Source: Punctularia strigosozonata HHB-11173 SS5 (taxonomy: Eukaryota; Basidiomycota; Agaricomycetes; Corticiales; Punctulariaceae). From it: a stretch of DNA of 64,000 nt. Shown here in pieces: positions 45,052 to 55,910 of the stretch. The stretch lies in assembly GCF_000264995.1 (NCBI RefSeq), contig NW_006767442.1, forward strand, positions 1,146,634 to 1,210,633, in the 5' to 3' direction. The notes under the pieces were generated by a model, which did not search any database, was not told the origin of the DNA, and saw only the letters and a program-made list of their open reading frames with translations. The position numbers were made by a program, and so were the translations under genes. Position 1 is the first letter of the stretch, and each line of letters opens with the position of its first letter.

Positions 45052-45475
45052 TCAGAAAGCAAAGGTGATGGCGGCGCTGCTGACTCCTACGCTCAGCGTA
45101 AGGAGCCAAAACAGCGAACGAGGCGACGTGACAAGGGGAGATGCGCTCGATGCGTGGTTCTCGAGCACATTGTTAGCGGAAGAGCTGGCGTATGCCGTGC
45201 AGGCAGGAGAGATGAATGTGACGGAGGGAGATGTTGTTTCCACCGAGGACGAGGGAGAGACGTAAGCAGTGGGAGAGCTGCTAGCAGTCTCCGTGCCACT
45301 GTTTATGGCCTCAGTGAAAGGCAAGACCTCGGAAGAGAGATCGGACGTCTGCAATGGACTATCATAAATTCACAGGTAGGTAATGACAAGCTATTCGTAC
45401 TGACGGGTTCTACGAACTTACAGCCGATCCTGCATATCCGCTTGTGAACGACCACTGCGCTTCCGGCCTTTTCAT
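45052..45475 (-). CDS. Possible small GPI-anchored surface protein
   Basis: Proposed exons 45475-45422 and 45348-45052 (intron GTAAGT...TTGCAG, phase 0) give 116 residues. The body is Ser/Thr/Ala-rich (TETASSSPTAYVSPSSSVET). The extreme C-terminus, SPRSLFWLLTLSVGVSSAAI, is the hydrophobic tail expected of a GPI-attachment signal. A TATATATAAA box lies near 45595 on this strand. The proposed start lacks a signal peptide. An upstream hydrophobic run (LSLFLLLICMF) is in a different frame and could be joined by an intron I could not place. Treat the 5' end as unresolved. Confidence 0.4.
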
Positions 45476-46321
45476 GGCCCACGAGAGGGGTGGCGGATAC
45501 GCACAATAGACCTAGAGAACATGCAGATGAGCAGCAAGAACAGCGAAAGCTGCGACCCAACGCCTACCGCTCAATAACAAAAAGACTAGGTTTATATATA
45601 GGCTAGCCACAAGCATCCCATGGATAACGGCGCCGTAGCGGATGCAAAGAGAGTGGGGCAAGTCCGAAGACTTGGTTCAGCAAGTTAATGCCAGGCGAAG
45701 GCTGCGAAACGAAACGGGAACACTTACAGACGAAACATCGCGTTCTTCACCTATATACCGAGGACAAGGATTGTGCGGTGCATGTCCTTGGGAATGCAGA
45801 CGGGAGAGAATCGCAGAGCTCAGACAACGTTGCGCTAATTCTTGCTGGAGGAAGGACCGAACAAGGGTCGGGCAATGTCTTGAGGCTGTGCACCTGCCTA
45901 TTTTGGTGAAGAGGAACGACATAACAGGGACAAGGGGACCTCCAGACCATGGGGAGTCGTGATGGATACCTGGGAGGAAGCTAGCCAGTTTCCGGAGAGG
46001 CGAGCCGCTGAGAGTACAAGAGCGTGATAGAGTTCTGATGAGGGTATACTTTGCATAAAGGAGTCAAGCAGAGATAACAAGACTAAGCCTTGGGCCTCCC
46101 TTCAATCGTGGAGACTTCCGTCAGTAATCATCGGTTATACTTGCACAAGGAGAGCCACTAGAGTGTTGCTGAGCGGTCGCGGTGTACATACATAGCATGC
46201 GCCCACAACGAGGCGATGTCCGCTGCTATACCCATTTTGCGGCGTTTCCGGCGCCGTTTTCTCGGGGAGCAGGTTCGATAAGGGCGTTTCAGGCGCGTTT
46301 GCGAGTTGGAGAGGTCAAGGT
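45476..46321. other. Intergenic region
   Basis: Includes the TATATATAAA box near 45595 facing the minus strand. Overlapping open frames at 45642-45962 on both strands show no family signature. No repeats seen. Confidence 0.4.
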
Positions 46322-46598
46322 TTATTTGTTGCGTTGATGGTGGCGAGCAGGCCGAAGAGAGAGGTGGTTACCATTGCTCATTATGTAGTAATAGCCGCCT
46401 ATATTCCGCAACGAAGTCGCACCGGACTTGAGGAGAAAGACCGTGTATAATTCAGTGTAAGGTACAAAGGCTTCGTGTGAGTTGCGGAGGATCATCATGG
46501 CCATTATTGGTTCCGGCATGTGGCAAAGACAGAAGTCGTTGCATGGAGTCCAAGCGAGTAGAAGTTTTCCATCAGCACCGGTCTTGATATACAGAAAG
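46322..46598 (-). CDS. Possible exon of an unrecognised protein
   Basis: After a TTCAG acceptor the minus strand reads FLYIKTGADGKLLLAWTPCN, then PEPIMAMMILRNSHEAFVPYTE and SLRNIGGYYYIMSNG before a stop at 46322. The composition is protein-like over ~90 residues. I could not find the upstream exons with confidence, and I do not recognise the family. It is either the last exon of a small gene whose start lies before 46.8 kb or a remnant. Confidence 0.35.
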
Positions 46599-46801
46599 CT
46601 GAACGCATATGGTCATCCAGTTGTCTTGAAGTGGTGAGCGAGTGGTGAGCGAGGCCGTAGAAGTGTTCCAGTCAAGCTACTGTGAACGACGAGAGCGGGA
46701 GTAGGACAAAGTGTCTCGGATCAGACACGGTCAGCGACTGTCAGCCACCATGACCTCAGGACATTCCGCGTCTGCCGGCCCCGCGTCTGACATTCTCCAC
46801 C

Positions 46802-49800
46802 ATGGTCAACACACTTACGGGGGATATGGGCCTCAAGCTGGGGCCCATCGTGCTTGAGACGTTGGCACGACACTACCTGGATCGACTCCGGAAGGACGGG
46901 CGAAACCATGTGCAGCTACGGCAGGATGAGGTGCTCTACGATTCGGCTTTCCATGTTATCAAGGTGAGCTCGAAATCCGATTGTCTAGCATGACAGAAAA
47001 TTGACATCACCCTCTAGGCGTTTCTTCACGCATCCCAGAAGTGGGGGTTCTACATATGCACCTCCTACGTATACACGTCTGATCAGGTGCCCATAGCCAT
47101 ACCGTCGAGGAACTGCAAGGGTTCTCGAACGTAAGGACGCCAACTCCGCCATGGGTACGCGCATATATGCGTTGTCTGCGATCGTGCTCATATTCTACAC
47201 GAAAGGTTCACGTTGTCCGGTTGCTTGTGCCTATGGCGTCGTGCGACGAAGCCGCTACCCATCTCATCGAAGCTTTGGGAGGCCCGGAAGTGTGCAAACG
47301 CGTTGTAGGAGGAACGAAGTGGTGGCAGGTGCGCATCAGAACTCTATATGCGACATTGCTTCGTGTTACTGACTATTTCCTCGTCATTTCTCAGGTTCGT
47401 GGAGTCAAAGGGTGATTTCTGACCATCCATCTGAACGGATTGTTGGTTCTGACGCGCCCGTAGCGTGGACGCAGAATGGATAACCGCCAAGAAGGATTAC
47501 GAGCATCACAAGAAACGCTCCAAAGCCCATGAGAGACACCAGGGCAGTTCTCCTGCGGATGAACCCACATCACCGAAGACGCCCAAGACTCCGAAGGGGT
47601 TCACGCCGACTCCCGAAAATGACGAAGAACCTGCACAATATGAGCCGGAAATGGACGATATGCGATGTATCCTGTTCGCCCACGGAGGTAGGCTCTTTCG
47701 CCTGTGACTGAACCCGCTCACGTTCGCACCATACAGGAGGATATTACTTTGGCAGTGTTGATCAGGAGCGGTGGGAAATTTCTGTACTCCTTGGATGTCG
47801 CCTCTGAGTCCGAGACCCATACAGATATAGCATTCAAAGATACGCGAGGAAAATCAACGGCCGAATATTTGGTCAGTCTAATCACCTCAACTACGACATC
47901 AATCTGACGTGGAGTTGCACAGCTATCAATTACCGATTAGCACCACAATACCCGTTCCCGTGTGCTATCCAAGATTACCTTGCCGCATGTTCGTACCTAA
48001 GCATTTGCGACAGATGGGTTACTGATATGTTATGTCCACGCAGACCTTTATCTCATTCGACCTCCCGAAGGTGCTGCTCACCGACCAGTGAAGCCGGAGC
48101 GCATTGTGGTTGCCGGTGACTCCGCTGGTGGCGGGCTAACATTGGCCCTGTTGCAAGTTATCCGCGACTCTGGCCTGCCTCTCCCCGCTGGAGGTGTCTT
48201 GATTTCGCCGTGGTGCGATCTTTCTCACTCCTTCCCAAGCATACACACCAACACCGAGACGGTATGAGCTCTCTTACCTAATTTATTGGGCTCTCGCTCA
48301 CTGGTCATATAGGACGTGATTTCTGAGTACGGGTTATGTATGCATCGTCCAAGCACTTTGTGGCCTCCGCCTCCGGACGACGTCACTGTCAGAGTTCATT
48401 CTAGCTTGCGCAGTCGCATACGTAACGCTGTGCACCGCGATTCATCCGGGAATATCCATTCGAACGGCAATGGAACAACACTGACCCAGCCTCTTCGGCA
48501 ATCGCGCTCGCTCAGCGCGCTCCGCTTCAAACGTAGCAATGAGAAGGACGATAACGTGACCAAGAACCTGCCCAAGGACGGCGAGACAGTGCAAGTAGGC
48601 TCCACTGCCCACTGGCCCACGGGGCCGGACGAGACGCCGAACCAGCCTGTCACGCTGAAGTCAAAGTCGGGGAAGCTTTTGACCATTGACCAGCAAGTTC
48701 AGCTTTACTGCACCAATAGCCTAGTGCAACACCCATTGGTCAGCCCGGCCTTATCCTATCTAGGTGGTTTACCTCCTTTGTTGTTCGTCATTAGCGATAA
48801 GGAAGTGCTGCGGGATGAGGGGATTTATACGTAAGTTTTTGTCGTCAATGGCTCTCTCATTGCCTCTCTCATCCACACAACGTAATCCTTAGTGCGCATA
48901 AGGCTGCTCATCCCGAACGCTTCGAGATTAAAGAGGAAGCTCGACGGCTGTATCCCGCACTTGACGGGATTGAAGAGCGGTACGGCCCGACACAAGTACA
49001 CCTGCAAGTTTACGATGGTTAGTTCTTCTCGTTAGAGACATTCGATGTCAACTTACGAGGTCCGCAGACGCGGCACATGTTCTACCTGTCCTGTTCGCGT
49101 TCACGACGCCAGCCAAGTTTTGCTACCGCGCGATCTCGACGTTTTGCAAATACACGACTGGAATGCTATCTACTGCTCCAGAAGACAAGGACGCACCTAA
49201 GGCAGGCTCTATGATGCCGAACGGAAAGCCAGAGATCGGGTTGGGCTTTGGTCGACGTCCGTCGATGCGCACGTTGTTCAACCGGTCGTTCTCGGTGGAT
49301 GTCAACCAAGCAAACGGATACAACCAGGATCCCCAACGACCCAAGACCGCCGATCGCGCCAATCGACGGAATTCAATACGGAGGGCCATCTCGTCCACAG
49401 TCGTCCGGGCGGCATCCCTTGCTCGACAGCCGTCCGCAGCCCCACCTCCGGAAAACACTGTTACTGAGGAACCGGAGAAGATGACGGCCTCGCCTCCCGC
49501 GTCCATCACACACTTGGCGACAGCTGGGAAATTCGAGCCGACAACGCCGAGTGGATCGGCGACATCCAAGGAAGAAAAGGAGGATCACAAGCGCCAAGAG
49601 TCGACGGCCTCTTCAGATGTAGCAGGTCCCAGGTTTGCAGACCCGCACATGCCACCCCCTACACCTGGGGAACGCAACGCAGGAGATCCTGCGGTGTATA
49701 TCAGACCCGATGTATGTTGTGCCATTACAATTCCCCGCCGAACCTTGTCGTTGATATCATCTAGGGTTCGTCACCCTTTGTGGACAACATGATTCGGGAA

Positions 49801-50552
49801 CGTGTGTCGACCCAAGGTATAATTCGCCCGATGGAACCAGAGAACGAACTTGGCGCCTTGCAAATCCCGCCGGCCATCATCGGTGAAATATCCGAGCTTG
49901 CCGCGAAGCGCTACATTGAAGGGCGTGCTAAGTTCGACAAGAAGTTCGCGCGCACAATCAAACATATCGAGAAGGAGCGTCAGCGCAACCTCGAGCGCGC
50001 CAAGAAAGACACGCTTCAGAACCTCGCGCATCTGCAGATGTACCTTCCCCAGGACGAGGAGGCGGAGGAGAGCGATGCTCACAAGAAGGGCAAGGGCAAG
50101 AAGAGTTTAAGCGAAGGTATTGCGGCGGCGTCCGGAAGCTGGTTGTGGGCGTGGGCATTGGACGCCGACGAGCGGCCGCCGCCGAGCAGCATCGTCGCCA
50201 GGCGAGACACTCAGGAAGCACGTCGGCTTGCGAGGATCGCTGACCAACACCTCGTCCCCGAGGAAGCTCGCACGATGACAGGTGAGTTATGGTTCACCGT
50301 CGACTAGACCTCGTCTTGACTGCGGTTGTAGGCAATTCGTTGTGGTCCATTGTCATCGACTTCCTGACGGTCGGTCCGGCACCCAGTACCGGTCATGACC
50401 GTAGTAAAAGCGAAGGTTCTGAGACTGCCACGGACTCTTCGCCGTCCTCTTCCAAACTGTCCCGGTTCCGGTTCCGGAGGAAATCGACAACCGCCAAACA
50501 TAGTACTGCTGCATCATCCCCTAATATGAAAGATACTCCGAAAGGACCATGA
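46802..50552 (+). CDS. Alpha/beta hydrolase, hormone-sensitive-lipase family
   Basis: About fifteen exons join in frame from [20 protein letters not shown] to TPKGP-TGA. The N-terminal regulatory part has [19 protein letters not shown] and [16 protein letters not shown]. The catalytic domain has the oxyanion motif [34 protein letters not shown], the nucleophile elbow GDSAGGG and [13 protein letters not shown]. Then come the acid region [10 protein letters not shown] and the histidine in DAAHVLP. Family knowledge says such enzymes hydrolyse acylglycerols or sterol esters, probably on lipid droplets or ER. Two low-complexity inserts are notable: [10 protein letters not shown] upstream of the catalytic motif and a long Ser/Arg/Pro-rich part after the His. 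The C-terminus has a charged coiled coil ([20 protein letters not shown]). The oxyanion exon is short; splicing at ATACAG|ATATAG keeps [12 protein letters not shown] in frame. Confidence 0.88.
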
Positions 50553-51270
50553 GATCGTATAACACGTGGGTAACTTATTGGAGTCCTGCATCTTGATCTT
50601 TTACCATGTATGTACTGTACTGCTGATAACCCTTGCTGAACGACCTTTGCTTGGCTCGAAAATCATACCCAAGGTGATACATATAGCACAAGGTAGATTA
50701 TATACACAGTCCAATCATTTCCTCAACCCATTCCCAGTGCCAAAAGGCTTGGGAAAAGAGGTACGAAGAAAAGAATGGATGGAGATCCCCCGACGTCGCA
50801 TGAAGGTACTGCAATACCAAGGACATCGTGCCGACGAGGTGCAAGCAGAGCTCGACAGGCAAGGGCAGCAAAAATAGGATAATCAATGAGAGAGGCAGTG
50901 CCTCTATAATAGTGGTTACACTATCAAGAACAGATACTACACTTCATCTAAGCCACTAGGGCCAGAGTGGTGAGGTAACGGCGGTGGTGACCCAAGGCTT
51001 ATATACCTTCGTCGTGAGTCAGGGCTACGTGAGAAAGCGGTTGTTTGTCTCTATTTCTCTGTGATTTGCAACGCAGTGTCTGCACACAGCGACGACCACG
51101 GTTGGCGCAAATTCTAAAGGTCCACACAGATGAGGCGAACGATGTACGTAAGAAAAAGCATTTCGAAGCGGAAGAGGCCCGGTAAACATCCCCATGCCCC
51201 TATCTATCCGCCCAAAAGAGGAGGATCAAATAAGCTCAAATAAGATGTGGTCCGTGCGCAAGCCCACTGT
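50553..51270. other. Intergenic region downstream of the hydrolase
   Basis: 3' flank of the hydrolase gene. A 103-codon open frame (50566-50877) is not protein-like. The right end carries the TATA box at 51271 of the candidate RNA locus. Confidence 0.4.
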
Positions 51271-51277
51271 ATATAAA
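51271..51277 (+). promoter_or_regulatory. TATA box 32 bp upstream of a candidate RNA 5' end
   Basis: ATATAAA at 51271-51277, preceded by TGT. The spacing to ATACTTACC at 51303 is 32 bp, a usual TATA-to-start distance. Confidence 0.45.
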
Positions 51278-51302
51278 ACACCGCTCGACGTTATAACAAC
51301 TC

Positions 51303-51472
51303 ATACTTACCTTGAAGGCGTGCTCCCCTTCATGTCCTGGGAGTGCGGGTTGTTGGGCCTTCCCAGAGCACGGCGACCTTGTCCGCAGGAAGGACTGGCG
51401 GCTTGTATGCGCTTCGGCGTATGCACTTTCGAAATATTTCCCTGTCCTGCTTTGGCCCTCGGGCTGGGCAGG
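51303..51472 (+). ncRNA. Candidate structured non-coding RNA
   Basis: Downstream of a well-placed TATA box the plus strand can fold into several strong hairpins. These are an outer GTGCTC/GAGCAC stem (51320-51374), a near-perfect hairpin GTATGCGC-TTCG-GCGTATGC (about 51405-51424) with a stable UUCG tetraloop, and a terminal CCTGC...GCAGG hairpin (about 51446-51472) followed by a T run. The first bases ATACTTACCT equal the 5' end of U1 snRNA, but the U1-70K loop and U1A loop are absent. The same bases are also a perfect splice donor (CAAG|GTAAGTAT) on the minus strand, so a minus-strand exon is the main alternative. The telomere-like repeat lies 25 bp downstream. Confidence 0.3.
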
Positions 51473-51496
51473 CTTTTTTTTCCATTCTTTCGCAGT

Positions 51497-51511
51497 CCTA
51501 ACCCTAACCCT
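51497..51511 (+). repeat. Telomere-like CCCTAA repeat (2.5 units)
   Basis: CCTAACCCTAACCCT, fifteen bases of the complement of the common fungal telomere repeat TTAGGG. It is either an interstitial telomeric tract or, if the locus is transcribed on the plus strand, has the sequence and polarity of a telomerase RNA template. Confidence 0.8.
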
Positions 51512-51708
51512 ATAACATTACTCTATATGGATCGTCAAGAATGCCATCTACAGTTCCATTGGACATCGTTGTTAAGCGCATCCAAAGATCGTGAGCACAG
51601 AGTTGTGAAAGGTCTAGTTGATTAGGTTGATGTGCTACTTGTACATTTGCTGTGTCATGACATTACATATCGCATTCACTACCTCGCGGGTGTCCCCAAG
51701 ACGCAGCG

Positions 51709-54500
51709 TTAATCGTGCAAAATATCGCCGTCCGCCCCGGTCGCGGCCGCATTCAGCTGAGCAGCCATCAATGCCCGGAAGCGCGAATCCGGTCGGCGTG
51801 TTAGTTCCCTGTATGAGCCAGATTCCGTAATGCGGCCATCTGCATGTTATCATCAGCCCGTGTGCCCAACGGTGCCACTTCATCTTCGAAAACAAACCTT
51901 CCAGGACCACTATACGTTCAGCGCGTGCAATTGTGGAAAGTCGGTGCGCGACAATGAGACATGTAGTCTCCCGCGATTGGAGAATCCTGTCAATAGCGTC
52001 GTTCACCTGGCAAACAGCGTGTCTCAGCAACTTCAGCGCAGGAGTTGAGATGCTCATGATCCCACCCGGTGTTCCGACGCAGCGTCCAACGACGACGTGG
52101 CCTCGTCTAGCGCCAGGATGGCCGGCTTCTTCAGCAGAGCGCGAGCGATGGCTAGCCGTTGCCGCTGACCACCGCTGAGAGAAAGACGTCCAACTTTACA
52201 TCTGGTCAACCGACGCCTTTGACGACGAAGGATATTCAAGTTCACTGACTCTCGGTATCGAAACCTTTAGGCATGCCCCACACGAACTCGCAGTTCGCTT
52301 GACGTGCAGCTGCTTCAATTTCTTCACGAGTAGCGTCTGGTTTGCCGTATGCGATATTGGATGCGATGGTTCCTGTAAACATGACAGGGTCCTATGGCAT
52401 ATGGCAAAACGGCACGTCAAGGTCGTTAATATACTCATGTGCAAGGCATGACACACCTGAGGGACCACACCAATGAGGTTGCGCCAGGAAGTAGGGTTGA
52501 ACTCCCGGATATCTGATGGGCGAATATAAGGCTACCACAGCAGAATTGTCATGTTGTGTTACGGACCCTGGCCATCAAAAGTGACTTTGCCCCTGATAGG
52601 GTCGTAGTACCGAAGCAGGAGCGAGTGCGTCGACGATTTGCCGCTACCACTCTGTCCGCTGGTGACGCCACTCATCAGAGAACGGACAGAAAACAGGGAG
52701 TGAGTAAGACGCACACTAATGCTACGCTCTCGCCGACGGAAACTTCGAGATTGAAGTCCTTCAGCACTTCAGTACCCTTCCGACTGGGGTACTCAAAGCT
52801 GACGTGCTCAAACTTGATGGTGCCGCGGCGTGTCGGGTCCACATTTACGCCGGTCTCGGTAGGTATGGCCGGAGTGCGATCCAGGAGCTCGAAGATGCGC
52901 TGTCCAGCGCCTATTCCTCGCATGATAGATGCCTGCACGTAATGGTTATTCGAGGCAATCACGGAAAGATGTAAGAGGCCTTACGAAGAATGAGCTGCAT
53001 GCGATTGTCATCAGTTTGTGAGTGGATTGTGAGACAAAGGACTAAACGAACGTCAGCATCTGTAATCCGCTTCCGACATAGACCGTGTACATGAGCAAAC
53101 TTGTAAGTTCGCCCACGGTGATGGCACCCTGAGAGACCAAGGATCCGCCTGCACAAGTATGAGTCAAGTATACGGGTTGAAATAGCTCAACCTGAGCTTA
53201 CCGTAGCCAAGTAGCGCCAACAGGGTGACATTTCCACTCCAGCCGGTCATACCGAAGAAGATACCGCTTGCAACTGCTTCCTTGCGGACGAGAGATAGGA
53301 CATATCGAACCTTTTCGTGGAATCTCTGTTCCTCTTGTGGTTGAGCGTTGAATGCCTGGACCGTGCGTAGCGCTGACAGCGATTCTTGGGCGACCTACAT
53401 CATTAGGTTAACAAACAGATTACTGATGTAACATTGTTCGTGACAGTACCTTAGTCATGTCACCGACAGCTTCTTGAGTTCGGTTGGAAAGGCGCTTGAG
53501 GTATCGGCCATAAAAGACCTAAACAGGAAGGAATGAGAACCAAGCTTAAGCCACCTCGAAGTGTCCGAAAAAGCATACCGCACCAAGGGAGACGGGAGGT
53601 ACAACCACGAGCATCAAGGTAGTCAGCGACGGTGAGATGTAGAACATGGCGGCGACTGTCGGGCAGATAGTCAGCGAGGGGCCAATCACTACGAAGATGT
53701 AACGCACGTCCAGCAGATGACATCACAACGGCACGTAGACCGTCGGAAAGGTTCTGTGTGACGCTAAACAGGACGATCATTAAACATCCGTCCTTGGCAG
53801 CAACAGCACGAACAACGCTCACCTTTCACCCACGATGCTACTATCCACGCTAAGCCTACTTATGACGTCACCCTCGCCGCGCTCGACATACTCTACTTCT
53901 TGTCGGAGAGCACTTCCGTACATCCGTTCACGGAGGCGAGCGACAATTCTCTGCCCTGAGGATGAAAATTTCAGGATCTGCGGTAGAATTGAATACGCTT
54001 GCCCACGCACCTGCCATTCTCATGAGAAAAGACCGTCCCGCGTTCGCCGCCGCCCCAGCCGTGAACAGAGCGAGTAGGATAGCCGACGCCTGCGCCAAGC
54101 TCAGCCCGTACGGTATTTGAGGGTCGGTTGACGCGAAGAAGTCAATGAGCTTCCCGATCGTAAACGGTATACTCATTGAGACCGAGGACGAGATCAACAG
54201 CAGCCCGACGGCGGTCCCGAGGGGCCGCTTCTCCGTCTTGGCGAGCGCGACAATCTTGCGGAACGACGACGCGCTCGGCGCACCGTCGGACGACCTCAAT
54301 GAAGGGGGCAGTATTCGCGAGAGGAAACCGCGCTTCGTGTCGGCCTTGGGAGCAGGAGTCTTCTGGGTGGATGCATGCCGCCTCCAGCAGGGGGAACTGG
54401 TCGCCGGTATTGCGCGGTGTATCCGCAGCGGCTGTTGTATTCGTCGTGTGGACCGCAACGCCGCGTACGACGACGGGCACCTGCCCAGTGTCGAGAGCAT
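51709..54500 (-). CDS. MDL1: Mitochondrial ABC half-transporter (MDL/ABCB10 type)
   Basis: About a dozen short exons read in order from an Arg/Ser-rich mitochondrial targeting sequence ([20 protein letters not shown]) to a stop at 51709. The membrane domain carries the family block [38 protein letters not shown] and [17 protein letters not shown]. The nucleotide-binding domain has the A-loop FEYPSR, Walker [11 protein letters not shown]-loop VPQDP, signature [16 protein letters not shown], Walker [15 protein letters not shown] and H-loop [10 protein letters not shown]. All are intact. Half-transporters dimerise in the inner mitochondrial membrane; yeast Mdl1 exports peptides from the matrix. 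The last exon ([17 protein letters not shown]) was recovered through an intron with GTTTGT...TGCAG. Confidence 0.9.
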
Positions 54501-54831
54501 GGGGAGTCCGAGGCAAGCCGTGCGCTTGGGACCGCGTGCGTTGCGGTAGGTCGGTGTGAGAAGTGCAGTAAATCAACGAAAATTCGAATATTTGTGGATC
54601 AAAACGTCATCCTTCTCCGAACCGGCGCGCTCAGCACGCGTCTCTCCTGCATCTCTTCATCTCTTCATCTCAATATCTGAACTCGCAAAGTTGTCTTGCT
54701 AGAGCAACCGTATCGTCGGTCAAGACTACCTACAGATATCCTGCTATACAATCCCTCTAAATCATAACATGTCGACTACGCGGTAATCATGCAAGACTAG
54801 TCGTTCATCGCGGAGTCTATCTTGTTCCTCC
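54501..54831. other. Intergenic region
   Basis: Upstream of the ABC transporter start on one side, 3' flank of the CHAT remnant on the other. No gene seen. Confidence 0.4.
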
Positions 54832-55015
54832 TCAAACCCCCAAATGAATATAAGTCACCCATCGACTCGGATGAGCTCCTTCTTCTCGCAAGCGGCGGGT
54901 GGCGGCATGTAGAGCCCGGGGTATCGCATTGTAGTCGATCGTACCCGAGCCATCTTTGAACATCGCCTTGTACACGGTTTCAGCAACGACGGGTCCATCT
55001 TCGTCATTCATTGGC
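54832..55015 (-). pseudogene. C-terminal exon of a CHAT-domain protein (remnant)
   Basis: After a TTTTCAG acceptor the minus strand reads PMNDEDGPVVAETVYKAMF, then DYNAIPRALHAATRRLREEG and SRWVTYIHLGV before the stop. This is the characteristic end of basidiomycete CHAT domains (caspase-like proteases on TPR or STAND proteins), where the motif MWSMNDEDGP follows the catalytic cysteine. Upstream, only faint pieces such as DPDSPGVHA resemble the DPxxP segment after the catalytic histidine. The catalytic Cys segment is not readable in frame. The gene looks broken upstream. Confidence 0.6.
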
Positions 55016-55910
55016 CTGAAAATGAAAGTTCAACTTTCAATTTCCTGCGCTGGATCGCAAAAGCGGCTGAGGATGTGTTCCCATCGTATCCGAAGTCCCG
55101 CTGAAACTAGAACAGAAACGGCAAGAGGCTTCTTGCGCATCGCTTTCAGATCACTGCAAATAGATAAGCTTTGATGTTGGGTCCGATGTTGCAGGAGGAG
55201 TACTGTTGTGAAGGCATGCACGCCAGGGCTATCTGGGTCCGCAGGGGACTGAGCGCTCCGCAATCGTCATAGCGGCGGTAGAGAAGCAGAAAGCACGACG
55301 CAAAAGCTGAGCATAGCGATCCTCGGTATCTCATCCAACCCGTGATGCGTGGGCATCCAGCTTTCTTGCATCGCCCGAGCTTGCTGTTCTTGCGCCAATC
55401 TAAAGATACGACGATGGTCGCCGTCGCGAGTGCATTCGATCAATGTTGCGCTGCACAGTGCAGCTCCGAGTGGTCAACATCCGGATATGAACGACTGGTA
55501 GGGATGAGCGCCCTCCGCACGGGACAGGGAACACTCTTAGTGCCTTCCGGTGTTGGCTGCAGGAAATTCATCGAGACATCGTTCAGCATCATCACAACGA
55601 TGGCAGAGACAGCACGGCATATATGTTGGGCAGAGCAAGTTGCGGTGATCAGCGCTTCAGCTTTCCGAATCTCGTCCAACTTGTATCAGCCAGTGCCAGG
55701 TTGTCCAGGTTTTCCATATTCGCTGTCCGTACGTAAAATTGAGGCCTGAGTACTGAGCATTCGATGACAGTTCCGAGTGCAGAACCTTTTCTGTTCACCG
55801 CAGCCGTCGCGGGGAGTGACAAAGGAAAGGTCAACCTACCCTGAAATTAGGGTTACTGCCGTTTTGCTGTTTGTCCGAGTGCGGCACTTGGGCTCATCGA
55901 CACCCGAATA
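55016..55910. other. Decayed region between the CHAT remnant and TRAPPC11
   Basis: Probably the degenerate remainder of the CHAT gene on the minus strand plus the TRAPPC11 promoter. Open frames at 55342-55749 on both strands show no clear domain. Confidence 0.4.

Noticed and set aside
49958-50221. Arg/Pro-rich minus-strand open frame
   Set aside because: It is the shadow of the charged coiled-coil exon of the HSL-type hydrolase.
51303-51472. Canonical U1 snRNA
   Set aside because: Only the first ~10 bases match. The U1-70K loop (ATCANGAAG) and U1A loop (ATTGCAC) are missing, so it is kept only as an unassigned RNA candidate.
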